Notes under the pieces: model-generated
The model's database searches: none
What the model was told of the DNA's origin: nothing
Seen by the model: the letters and a program-made list of their open reading frames with translations, nothing else
Assembly (NCBI GenBank): GCA_011947345.1
Contig: JAAVTG010000568.1
Coordinates: 434,001 to 498,000, forward strand
Reading direction: 5' to 3'
Origin: Phytophthora quininea
Taxonomy: Eukaryota; Oomycota; Peronosporomycetes; Peronosporales; Peronosporaceae
Length of the DNA: 64,000 bases
Program-made: the position numbers and the translations under genes
Part shown: piece by piece, positions 1 through 8,397 of the stretch
How positions within the stretch are numbered: position 1 is the stretch's first letter
Layout: each line of letters begins with the position of its first letter

Positions 1-1
1 T

Positions 2-91
2 GCCGAGGCTGCTAGCACGCGCAGCTTGCGCCTCCGACGACGCAGGACGATGGCGCGCATGGTGGCAGCCGAGGAGAAGCGCAAGAACTGA
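2..91 (+). CDS. 3' end of an unrecognised gene (partial)
   Basis: The first 30 codons of the window read open in one frame to a TGA at 89-91, giving an Arg- and Ala-rich, charged tail that ends EEKRKN. Codons are G/C-ending as in neighbouring genes, so this is probably the C-terminus of a protein that begins left of the window. No domain can be recognised from 29 residues. A 222-codon minus-strand frame crosses the same bases but has poor codon character. Confidence 0.4.
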   Translation, partial: AEAASTRSLRLRRRRTMARMVAAEEKRKN

Positions 92-787
92 AGCCTCCAG
101 TGATTATGATTATGTGGAAGGGATGTATCAGGTCCAGCAGCTGGCAACAACTATTTAGAAAACTTCTAGATACTAATAATATAGAATTCTTGTAATCGCA
201 ATCCTTGACCTGGCCTGGCCTGGCCTGGAGATATCGCTGGAGGAATGCTCGTAGGGCTCTTTGGTCCGCATGGAGGAGGAGTTGGAAATGTGTTGCGAAC
301 GAATCAAATGTGACGGTGGTTGTTGAGGCCTTTTCAGGCTGCCGGGTGGAGTAGCGAAGGATGTGGTGAAAGCGGCGGCTGAGAATGGTCAACTCACGAC
401 CACCGGTAGTGTCGGACGACCAAAGCCACACAGGCATGGTTGAACAGGCCAGGTCTTCGAGTAGACAGAATGGCTTGGAGTAAGCTCCATGGGGGTATGA
501 AATGGGGTTTGTATGACGTGTACTCCGACGGGAAGCCTGGATGATGAAAGTTATGGCACCAAAGCTTCTAATACATGTATTGCTAATAGCAGTCTCATAT
601 TGATATGGCGCGGGCAGCGAGAAATGATCATATGGCTGTCGTATTGGGATGGCGAAATGGATTCGTCCGTCACGAGCCATGTCTGTTGCAAGTTATCGTG
701 GGTGTGAGAATGCTGCGTGGACCGCAAACGCGCGATAATGTGTTTGAAAGCCAAGGCTCATTGATCCAGCTCGGACTGCCGGGATTT
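92..787. other. Gene-free stretch
   Basis: About 700 bp with no frame that looks coding. It probably holds the 3' flank of the preceding gene. The only structure seen is a fourfold CCTGG repeat at 209-228. Confidence 0.5.
209..228. repeat. (CCTGG)4 short tandem repeat
   Basis: Four perfect head-to-tail copies of CCTGG. It lies in non-coding sequence. Confidence 0.8.
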
Positions 788-1067
788 GCTTCATCTATCC
801 TTGCCAACATATTGATCAAGGCGTTCGAATATCGCTTTATTGTAGTTGGCGTTGAGTGTCATCGGTTCTGAAATCGTTTTAGAGATCTGCTGCACGAGGG
901 GCCAGACTGCAACTGGTATTTCATCCGAAATGGAGCGCGACCGACCACTTAGGAAACGCGATGACGAAAATGACCGACAGCAGGTAGCACTTCAGGAAGC
1001 GGCATTGCTCAAGGACGACAATGACCATTAAAAATGCGCTTCATTATAAGTTCACAAGTACGACAGT

Positions 1068-1447
1068 CTAGTCCACGAGGCCCTGGCGCCGAGCCGCCAC
1101 TTCCGCCAGCAGCACACTCAGTTGCCGCAGCTGCGCCGACGCGCCGACGACCTGCAGCTCCATGCGCCGCACCGACTTCTTCAGCCCGTCCAGCTCCGCG
1201 CGACGCCGGCGCTTGGCGGCCAGGAGAGCCTCATCCTCTCCCCTTCCTCCTCCAGCTCCATCCCTAGCTCCTCGTTACTGCTCTCGTCCGACGAGCTCTC
1301 GCCCGACGTCGTGCAGCTCTGCTCCGCCTCGTCTGTTGTGGCCGCCGTTGCTGCTGCTGCTCTGGCAGACTGCACTCCGAACGCCTCGCGGCGACTGCGC
1401 TTGTGCGGGCGGCTCTGCTCGATGGCTGCAGCGGGGCTCTGGTGCAT
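1068..1447 (-). CDS. Small acidic coiled-coil protein, copy 1 (one frame break)
   Basis: The protein starts MHQSPAAAIEQSRPHKRSRR, a basic cluster. A Ser/Glu-rich acidic stretch follows, then a basic KRRRRAEL segment and a Leu-rich coiled coil ending GLVD. The second half is one frame off from the first. The break lies in a C4 run (G4 on the coding strand) at 1240-1243, and one more G gives 127 codons including the stop. The layout, basic then acidic then basic plus leucine heptads, resembles a small nuclear regulator, but no family is recognised. Copies at 45988-46382 and 47064-47455 break at the same place. Copy 1 has a shorter acidic tract than copy 2. Confidence 0.6.
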
Positions 1448-1955
1448 GCTGGCTTATGGTTCGACGCCTCTGACTTGGACTCGACGTCGACGTGCGCACG
1501 CTACCGAGGATTCCAGACTGGCCCGGACTCGAGCCAAACCAGCGTCAAGTGTTCGCCGGCGTTCGCGACGGTTATAGAAAAGCAGGTCGGTCGGTCGTGT
1601 TGGATCGGCAGAAGTATCTTGATGTTTGTAAGACATTGAGCATGAACCTCGGCCGGTCGGTCGGAAATACGGCCCCCACTCTAGTGACTTGGCAATGGAT
1701 GGACAGACACCCACTGCCTGGTAACCAACCTCCGAATAGCGACGCCGTCGGACCGGTCGGTCGTCTTCGCCGCCCCAAACCTCTCGCGCTTTGTATACTG
1801 CTGAGCCGGCCGCACTCCGGTCGGGACTGGCTTGCCAGTCGACAGCGGCTCGCGGTCGGTCGGCATGTGCGCACCAGTATGGCTCGGCGCGGAGCCCCGG
1901 CCGTGAATTCGTCCGACTTCACGGCGAGAGTCAACCGTCTGTCTCTTCGACATGA
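1448..1955 (-). promoter_or_regulatory. Shared upstream region with four CGGTCGGTCG clusters
   Basis: The 500 bp upstream of the coiled-coil gene contain CGGTCGGTCG-type clusters at about 1585-1597, 1654-1664, 1754-1763 and 1853-1863, roughly 70-100 bp apart. The same clusters occur upstream of copies 2 and 3. Conservation in all copies is partly due to recent common origin. The repeated, regularly spaced motif inside one copy is the stronger hint of a protein-binding element. A 150-codon open frame over this region in copies 2 and 3 is broken in copy 1, so I do not call it a gene. Confidence 0.35.
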
Positions 1956-2168
1956 CATGCAAGTCGACCCGACGATAAAAGCCAAGACCGGCATCGGTCC
2001 TAAGCCTGAAACGTTGATTTGCGACTGGCATTGCTAAACTACGAGGTAAAACAAACTTTGAACTTGCAAGCAGACAACATGACAATGCAATACCGACGAC
2101 ACTTCCTTCCTTGAGGTAAACGAAATAAAAAATCTGGCCGCGATTCACCGGTGGTATGAGCTGCTCTC

Positions 2169-2575
2169 TCAGCAAGGATAGCTTTTCTCGAGCCAGGCGA
2201 TGAGATCCCTGCAGTCTTTGTTGAACCACTCGCGGTCCTGTCCGTCCAAATACGTTTTCAAGCTCGCCAGTTTATCGTCGTTGTATCCTCTGGGACGCAT
2301 TGTGTGGAGGAATATCGCCACCTCAAACTGCTCCGACCTGACTGCCCGATCAAGAGCTTCCTACAGCTGGGATCGTGATACGGTGGGAAAGCAACCACTG
2401 GATGACTTCTCCACCATCCATACCAAGTCCAGCAGCTGCACCGATCCGACGTGACTCAACTTGCTCGCCGTCGCGTCATGTCCAAAAAGTCCGAGATCGA
2501 GCTGGCCTCGTCGTCCCAGGCATTGGCGATCACCTTGTCACGTCGGACAAGACTCACGGCCGTTAGCTGCGCCAT
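2169..2575 (-). pseudogene. Relic of an oomycete ankyrin-type protein gene
   Basis: Read on the minus strand, three stretches in different frames look coding: one with DKVIANAWDDEASS, one with VQLLDLVWMVEKSS, and a last one ending in DLIAWLEKSYPC before a TGA at 2169-2171. Paired-helix Leu/Trp segments of this kind are typical of the divergent ankyrin proteins that are abundant in Phytophthora. There is no complete frame and no start. Stops and frame changes separate the pieces, so it is scored as decayed. Assignment to the ankyrin class is by general appearance only. Confidence 0.45.
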
Positions 2576-2665
2576 CGTTCGTGGATATCTGAGACTGCCG
2601 TCAAATGACTTGGTTTTTGTATAGTGTTACGAAATTATCGCGCCATTTCGTGGTCGCCACACAAA

Positions 2666-3960
2666 ATGCTCCGAAGAGCAACGGGACCTCTGCGTCGTTG
2701 CCTGGCGACGTCTGCGCGGCCCAAGGCACTGAATTTGACGCCGTACGTGTCTCCACTGCTGCTGCGACTGCACCCGGACAAAATCCAGCGACAGGAGCCG
2801 ACGCTAGCACAGGCCAACGAGCAGGCGCTCAAGCAACTCAACGTGTTCCTGGAGCTGGCCACTCTGGCCTGCAATAACGACGCGTACAATGCGCGCAAGC
2901 AGGTTTTAGCTCTAGGCGAGAGTCGAGACAATGCAGCCGATGCGCCCATGCTGTTTCCGTTGGCTTTCCACGTCTTGGGGCCTCAACATGAGGACGACCA
3001 GCAAGAATTCGTCGAGGTCAAGTACACCATCGAAGTGCCCGGTCGACTGGTGAAGCGCACGCTGTCCAACCCAGGACGGTCGCCCAGTGACAGGACAGAC
3101 CCTCGCGCCGCCTTGAGGCTCCCTTTGCGAGGGATTGGCAACGTACTACACGACGCATTCTGCAAGATCTTTTCTGGTGGCTCACGTGCCTATTGGAGAA
3201 GGTGAAGACATGACGGCGCTGGGGCAGTGGGTTGCAGAGGGAGACTCTGAGGAGGATAAGGCAGATATGCATGGACTACGGGTCGGAGACCACAATCGAG
3301 CGGTCAAGAAACAGCACGAGGAGTTTGATCAAATGTATCACTCGATGCTAACCAGGGAGAAGAACATTGTGCAGGAAACGACCACGGGATTGGAGGACGG
3401 GCCGAGTATGTTTGTTATAGCGTGTATTCTGCAGGTTGTACTGACATTTTTATTGGCTTGCAGCTTCACAGCATGCGGTTTTGACAAGTTTGCTCCACTC
3501 GAGACTGTTCCTGCCCAAGTTTCAGGATCCACACATGAAGAAGAGCGCGTTCCACTGGGTGGCCAACCTGCTGCTTGTGAACTTTATGGAGCTGCGTCTG
3601 CACAGTCTTGTGTGGAACAAAATCACACTCTTGGTGACAGCCGATGAAGACGTGGAGGAGCCGCAGGTTTCCTGGGAGGAAGAAGCCCCCGACAAGGGCA
3701 TGGGAATTCTCATTCCTATCGGCATGGACGTCGATGAACTGATCGATTTCATTTATGAACATGTGGAAGAACTGGAATATGCGCTGGAAGAGAAATCTGC
3801 ACGAGATCAAGTCGCTGCCAAAAGGAACAGCAACGGAAACATCGAGAGAAGAAGAAGCAAGAAGGCACGCAAAGTAGGAGACGTCGTCGCCATTTTTACG
3901 CAGACGAGGTCGATTCACTTTTGGAAGAAGATAGTAGTGGAATATAGAGCACGTGTTTGA
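2666..3960 (+). CDS. TCAIM-like mitochondrial protein (DUF4460 type), two exons, two frame breaks
   Basis: The N-terminus MLRRATGPLRRCLATSARPK looks like a mitochondrial targeting peptide. It is followed by LLLRLHPDKIQ, the J-like HPD segment seen at the start of DUF4460/TCAIM proteins, which are thought to act in mitochondria. Exon 1 is 2666-3405. A 58-bp intron with a GTATGT donor follows (3406-3463), and exon 2 is 3464-3960. The frame shifts twice in exon 1, in a C3 run at 3100-3102 and a T4 run at 3170-3173. One extra base at each gives 413 codons, and the bridging sequence between them then reads well. I treat the gene as intact with sequence errors. It ends 5 bp from the convergent channel gene. 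Confidence 0.7.
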
Positions 3961-3965
3961 AGAGT

Positions 3966-5854
3966 TTAAGCTGATGAGGTCGTGGCGATCCGCTGGAAGA
4001 GGTTGACAGTTCGCTCCAGCTCACTGCAGCTTCGGGTCTGTTGTTCAGAAATGCTGGCTTGCAAGCGTTCGGAAGCTTTGGCAACAGCATCAGTCATGCT
4101 AGCAGCAGAAAGAGAAGAGGTGGTCCATAGCGAGCCGGAGCACGTCTCCCCTGCCAGATTGGGAGGCTGTGAAAACCTCAGTAATCTGAAGGCGTCAGCG
4201 GCAGCGTACATTCGGCGCTTTTGGCTGCAAACTCGATGGCTATTGATTGTCTTGATGCGGTGCCATTTCCAGGCTTGCTGTAGTAGCGCTGCAGCTCCCT
4301 CTTTTCGTTGATGGATGTACCGATAGAAGTGAGCAACGTCCAGCACGGTCTGCTCTTGTGCAGACAACTGAAGAGCATCGATCAGTCCAACACGCAACAG
4401 ACACGCGATGACCATGCCGCCAATAATGCCACCGATGGCGATGACAATCTTGCCGCCCAGAGTTCGTGGGAAAGCGTCGCCGTATCCAACCCCGTGACGG
4501 TAACAATTGTAAGCCAGAAGGCGTCACTTGCGTTCGTCTCAGTTGGATTGCTCGCCCTAATTGCCAACAGTTCACTCAGTTCGTCAAGTGTATAGTTCCC
4601 AAAGAAAGCAGTACAGCTAGAGACACACCGTTCAAAGAAATTTAGAGCGGCTGAAGTGAGAAACCAGTCGATAGCTAGCAGAGACATGGTTGATTCCAGT
4701 GGGAACTTTTGGAAGCAGAGCTTGATCGTGAACCATATCGAAGACAAATCCATTTGATGAATGGAGCCTTCAGCACAAGCCAACGATGCGTTAGATAATG
4801 TACCGCACAAAGTAAACTAACAGTAAATACCGATTAAGCGCGCATCATGCGACGTGGAGCTTAAACCAAGCTGGTTCCTCAACACGCGGCCCAGCAAATA
4901 AATGCGCGTGAAAATCAGCACATCTGAACATCCAGCACCTCATCAATTTCAACACGCAAATCAACGCTTGGCATGCGTACCCAGTTGGTCCCAGCAGAGA
5001 ACATCAAACTCTGCCCAACGATATATTCGTCGCTCAGCACCAAGCAGCGGCATGTGCAGCACACACACTGCTGCTTCAAGAAAGAACCGACTGTCCCGCA
5101 AATGAAATTAAATACACACATTAGCGAAACACACTCGCTATGTCACTAACTGCAACAACAACTCAAACCTGCGTAGCCCAGAGTACGAGCTGAGGAATGT
5201 TCCTGCTTGAGGCAATTGGTGCGCCACGATCTTGATCTGCCACACGATTCCTAAACATTACAGTTCATCATCCAATCTGCCCGTTGCCATTAGCAGAAGC
5301 GGTTTGTAGACGTACGATATCGCATGATCAAAGCCAGAAGGAGGAGCCCCGACGTGCCCAAGAGCATCCCTTTCAACGCAATGAACGCTGGCGAGTAGGC
5401 CAGAGATTCGGGTCCGCCTGGAGACCCTGACACGTTTTCTTCCACGAATTGAGTCATCTCCACGCCCAGCAGCTCGCTCTCCACACTGGCGCACAAGATC
5501 CCAATCACCGCCAGCACCAGCATGGCACTCTCCCAATGACATTGTTCTTGAGCCAACTGCAGTGACAGCAACAAAGTATCATCGAATATTATCTAACTGC
5601 AGTGAAAATATAGTATTACCTTGCGGGTGCGATCGAAGCTTTGGATGGCAGCGACGGTGGCTTTCCATGTCGCGTCATCGCTCTGGAATCTGCGAATTAA
5701 CTACGTTTGCAGAAAGGTTTATGAGGAGCTTGCGGATAAGACGCTTCTGGTGGGGACTACAGACTTGGCGGTTGTACACGGTCCTGCGAGATGACGTTGT
5801 GGTGACGCGAGGGACGAACACGGCATGCTGCTGCTTGTCGTTCCTCGACGCCAT
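3966..5854 (-). CDS. SK-type small-conductance potassium channel, about six exons
   Basis: Exons read as 5620-5854 (uncertain), 5316-5556, 5169-5250, 4981-5090, 4831-4923 and 3966-4767. Introns of 57-78 bp separate them, most with GTACGT/GTAAT-type donors, and phases agree. The product shows S1-S3 hydrophobic segments, an S4/S5 region with RIYLLGRVLRNQLG, a pore helix with FWLTIVTVT, a GYGDAFP selectivity filter and S6 with IGGIIGGMVIACLL. The downstream helix ALLQQAWKWHRIK is placed like the calmodulin-binding domain of SK channels. The frame slips by one base in a C4 run at 4490-4493, exactly at the filter. In the first exon the ATG frame (MASRNDKQQ) does not join cleanly to the frame that reaches the first intron, so the N-terminus is open. 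Confidence 0.72.
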
Positions 5855-6027
5855 CGCGCTATAATTTTTGCCTTGCCATACTCCAGTTCAGTCTAAACGA
5901 ACGGACTCTTTTCTATCAGACGTGCTTGAAGACGAAAGCAAGGCAACACCAACTGGGCGACCAACTTGGCAACAACAAGGATCGAGTACATCCCAAATAA
6001 ATACAAGTTCATTGAATCGAATACATC

Positions 6028-6676
6028 TACATCAGTGCGAGTAGACATCGGTCGCCGACGCCACTCTCAACTTCTTGGGCTGGTGCTTGATGCAGAAGTT
6101 CTGCTTGCTCTGCGACGCCGGCCGTTTGCAGCCGTCAAACTCGCAGCGCTTGCCGCCGCCGTGGGTCCAGCACAGCCCCTTGGAGATCGTCGTCTTCTGA
6201 CACCCGCTCACAGAGCACTTGGTGCCTCCGCCGTGCGACCAGCACAGACCGCGAGACTTGGCGCCGCGCGTGCAGCCCTCGACCGTGCACAGCGTCGACC
6301 CTCCGTGCTTCCAGCAGAGCCCGCGGTGCTTGGCGCTGGCGGTGCAGCCGGGCATGGAGCAGGATTTGCCGCCGCCGTGGCGGAAGCAGAGTCCTCGGTC
6401 GATGGTGTAGTTGGAGCATCCTTCGATGCGGCAGGACCGTGCTGCTCTTTTCTCTTCGGGGGTCATTTTGGGTTTGCGTTTGCGTGGTTTGGCGGTGGCT
6501 GTGGTGCGTTGCGTCAGCTGCATCGTCGGCGGCCTCGGTTTGGCTGCCGGTGGTGTCAACGGTTTGTTGTCGTCGAGGATGAATGAAAGCGATGTCTTGG
6601 AGGTTCGGGGCGTGGGGTGGAAGACCATGGGGTTGACGAAGTGGGTGGCCATGGGGTTGGCTCGCGGGGCGAAGCT
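6028..6676 (-). repeat. Inverted repeat 1, left arm (WRKY19-like gene A)
   Basis: 649 bp that match the reverse complement of 7749-8397 with only a few differences seen. The arm runs from 7 bp past the stop codon to codon 14 of the coding sequence. Outside it, both the 5' ends of the genes and the flanks differ. Confidence 0.9.
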
Positions 6677-6715
6677 CGTGAAGGTTCGCAGCGGCGGTAA
6701 TGTGATGCCGACCAT
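6032..6715 (-). CDS. WRKY19-like zinc-finger protein, copy A
   Basis: A 227-residue intronless gene. After a 75-residue Pro/Lys-rich head with KPRKRKPKMTPEEKRAARSC come about five tandem units of the form C-x4-C-x5-RGLCxxHGGG (for example CTASAKHRGLCWKHGGS). These are WRKY19-like zinc fingers, expanded in oomycetes. The units carry Cys and His in register, suggesting a zinc-bound nucleic-acid or protein interface; the role is unknown. The start is the ATG at 6713-6715, which gives exactly the same length as copy B. The proteins differ only at residues 2, 11 and 12. An in-frame upstream extension is unlikely because it is not shared. Confidence 0.85.
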   Translation of the reverse strand: MVGITLPPLRTFTSFAPRANPMATHFVNPMVFHPTPRTSKTSLSFILDDNKPLTPPAAKPRPPTMQLTQRTTATAKPRKRKPKMTPEEKRAARSCRIEGCSNYTIDRGLCFRHGGGKSCSMPGCTASAKHRGLCWKHGGSTLCTVEGCTRGAKSRGLCWSHGGGTKCSVSGCQKTTISKGLCWTHGGGKRCEFDGCKRPASQSKQNFCIKHQPKKLRVASATDVYSH

Positions 6716-7709
6716 GTTGTGTTGTGTTGTTTGAGGCGAATTGACAAGTGACACCGTTGGTGACCGCCGCTGTCACGTGCTAATATCGCTGTCTAACGCT
6801 GTCCGAGCTCGGATGGAAGGCGACTGCATCTTTGTCTATCCTCTTGAGGCCGCTGCCATCTTGGTCTATCCTGAAATGGACAGCATTCGCTCTTTACGAA
6901 CAGCACAGCCTATCCTCCAGCTCGACAAGTATCTTCCGCACGCATCGCCGCGCACTTGCGCAGTGTATGCGTCGATGTGTTTGGCACGAACAGAAAGTGA
7001 GTGAAGCGTGACAATGAGCCAGGACGGTCTTCAGGTAGTCGCACAAGAAGCAACGCGAGCAGTAAAGGATGGAGACCAATTCGCGATTCCAGGCGGCGAA
7101 CGTCTTGCTCCACTTGTTGGCCACGTCGCCAATCGTTTTGGCGACTTTTTACCAGTCGAACGTGAGCGCTCCTGTCAGCTTTGCCCCGACATTGGTGATC
7201 GTAGAGGAACAATCCAATCGTGTCCACGATTGTGGTCGCTTGTCGGGCGTCCTGAACGTGTCCACTTGTAGGGGATCTCAGAGTTCGTGCTGTTCAAACG
7301 ATGCAAAGTGTGCCGTCCGAAGCGAGCGACGCACAGATGGCGAGACGCGAAGACACAGCAAGGTGACGACAAAAGCAAGTCGCTATTATAGCAACCACCA
7401 AAACGAAGGCGTCGTGGAGAACAATTGCATTCGTTGGTTATAGTGCACATTTTTCAGGGAAACCTGCCATGGTGTCGAGCAAGCCCTATCATGAGATACA
7501 CGGTAAGAACAGCTAAAGAAGTGCGCCTGCACCACGAGTGAATCCAAATGCAAGATAGGTCATGCTGTTCGTGCCCAAAGGCTCAACCAGTTCTCAACCG
7601 CGTTAGACAACGCGATGACACTGTCATCTAGGTGAGGTGTTGGTGCTTCCATCAAAATTCAAAAACAAACCTCATTCATCAAGTCTCTCGACCACAAAAC
7701 AACACAAGA
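6716..7709. other. Spacer between the two WRKY19-like genes
   Basis: About 1 kb between the start codons of the two head-to-head genes, so it should contain both promoters. The two ends are not alike. The middle holds a decayed coding fragment on the minus strand (7010-7265). An Inr-like CTCATTCATCAAG lies about 35 bp before the copy B ATG. Confidence 0.5.
7010..7265 (-). pseudogene. Unrecognised coding relic
   Basis: The minus strand shows a good coding stretch with VDTFRTPDKRPQSWTRLDCS, running to a stop after GALTFDW. It continues one frame over as KVAKTIGDVANKWSKTFAAW. The switch sits at an A-run, so a missing base is possible, but neither end of a gene is found. No family is recognised. 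Confidence 0.35.
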
Positions 7710-8393
7710 ATGAAGGGAATCACACTGCCTCCGTTGCGGTTCCTAACCAGCTTCGCCCCGCGAGCCAACCCCATGGCCACCCACTTCGTCAACCCCATGG
7801 TCTTCCACCCCACGCCCCGAACCTCCAAGACATCGCTTTCATTCATCCTCGACGACAACAAACCGTTGACACCACCGGCAGCCAAACCGAGGCCGCCGAC
7901 GATGCAGCTGACGCAACGCACCACAGCCACCGCCAAACCACGCAAACGCAAACCCAAAATGACCCCCGAAGAGAAAAGAGCAGCACGGTCCTGCCGCATC
8001 GAAGGATGCTCCAACTACACCATCGACCGAGGACTCTGCTTCCGCCACGGCGGCGGCAAATCCTGCTCCATGCCCGGCTGCACCGCCAGCGCCAAGCACC
8101 GCGGCCTCTGCTGGAAGCACGGAGGGTCGACGCTGTGCACGGTCGAGGGCTGTACGCGCGGCGCCAAGTCTCGCGGTCTGTGCTGGTCGCACGGCGGAGG
8201 CACCAAGTGCTCTGTGAGCGGGTGTCAGAAGACGACGATCTCCAAGGGGCTGTGCTGGACCCACGGCGGCGGCAAGCGCTGCGAGTTTGACGGCTGCAAA
8301 CGGCCGGCGTCGCAGAGCAAGCAGAACTTCTGCATCAAGCACCAGCCCAAGAAGTTGAGAGTGGCGTCGGCGACCGATGTCTACTCGCACTGA
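7710..8393 (+). CDS. WRKY19-like zinc-finger protein, copy B
   Basis: Same 227-residue product and architecture as copy A: Pro/Lys-rich head, then tandem RGLCxxHGGG finger units. The ATG at 7710 is preceded by CACAAGA. From codon 14 to 4 bp past the stop the DNA is nearly identical to copy A, with only silent changes seen, such as TGT for TGC. The first 13 codons and the upstream DNA differ. The last 85 bp of this gene were also copied into the far end of the galactokinase inverted repeat (13986-14070). Confidence 0.85.
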   Translation: MKGITLPPLRFLTSFAPRANPMATHFVNPMVFHPTPRTSKTSLSFILDDNKPLTPPAAKPRPPTMQLTQRTTATAKPRKRKPKMTPEEKRAARSCRIEGCSNYTIDRGLCFRHGGGKSCSMPGCTASAKHRGLCWKHGGSTLCTVEGCTRGAKSRGLCWSHGGGTKCSVSGCQKTTISKGLCWTHGGGKRCEFDGCKRPASQSKQNFCIKHQPKKLRVASATDVYSH

Positions 8394-8397
8394 TGTA
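7749..8397 (+). repeat. Inverted repeat 1, right arm (WRKY19-like gene B)
   Basis: Partner of the arm at 6028-6676. The arms are equal in length, in opposite orientation, and separated by about 1.07 kb. Confidence 0.9.

Larger units (their letters stand above)
788..1955 (-). repeat. Dispersed 1.17-kb unit, copy 1
   Basis: This stretch matches the reverse complement of about 45490-46660, and its 1080-1955 part also matches about 47085-47960. The unit holds a small coiled-coil gene, its upstream region and, in copies 1 and 2, about 280 bp of 3' flank. Copy 1 stops matching the other two just after the CTGTCTCTTCGACA motif near 1950. It lies about 44 kb from the other copies, which are an inverted pair. 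Confidence 0.8.

Noticed and set aside
12..680. 222-codon minus-strand frame
   Set aside because: Overlaps the plus-strand gene end, lacks codon bias, and reads through short repeats. No motif.
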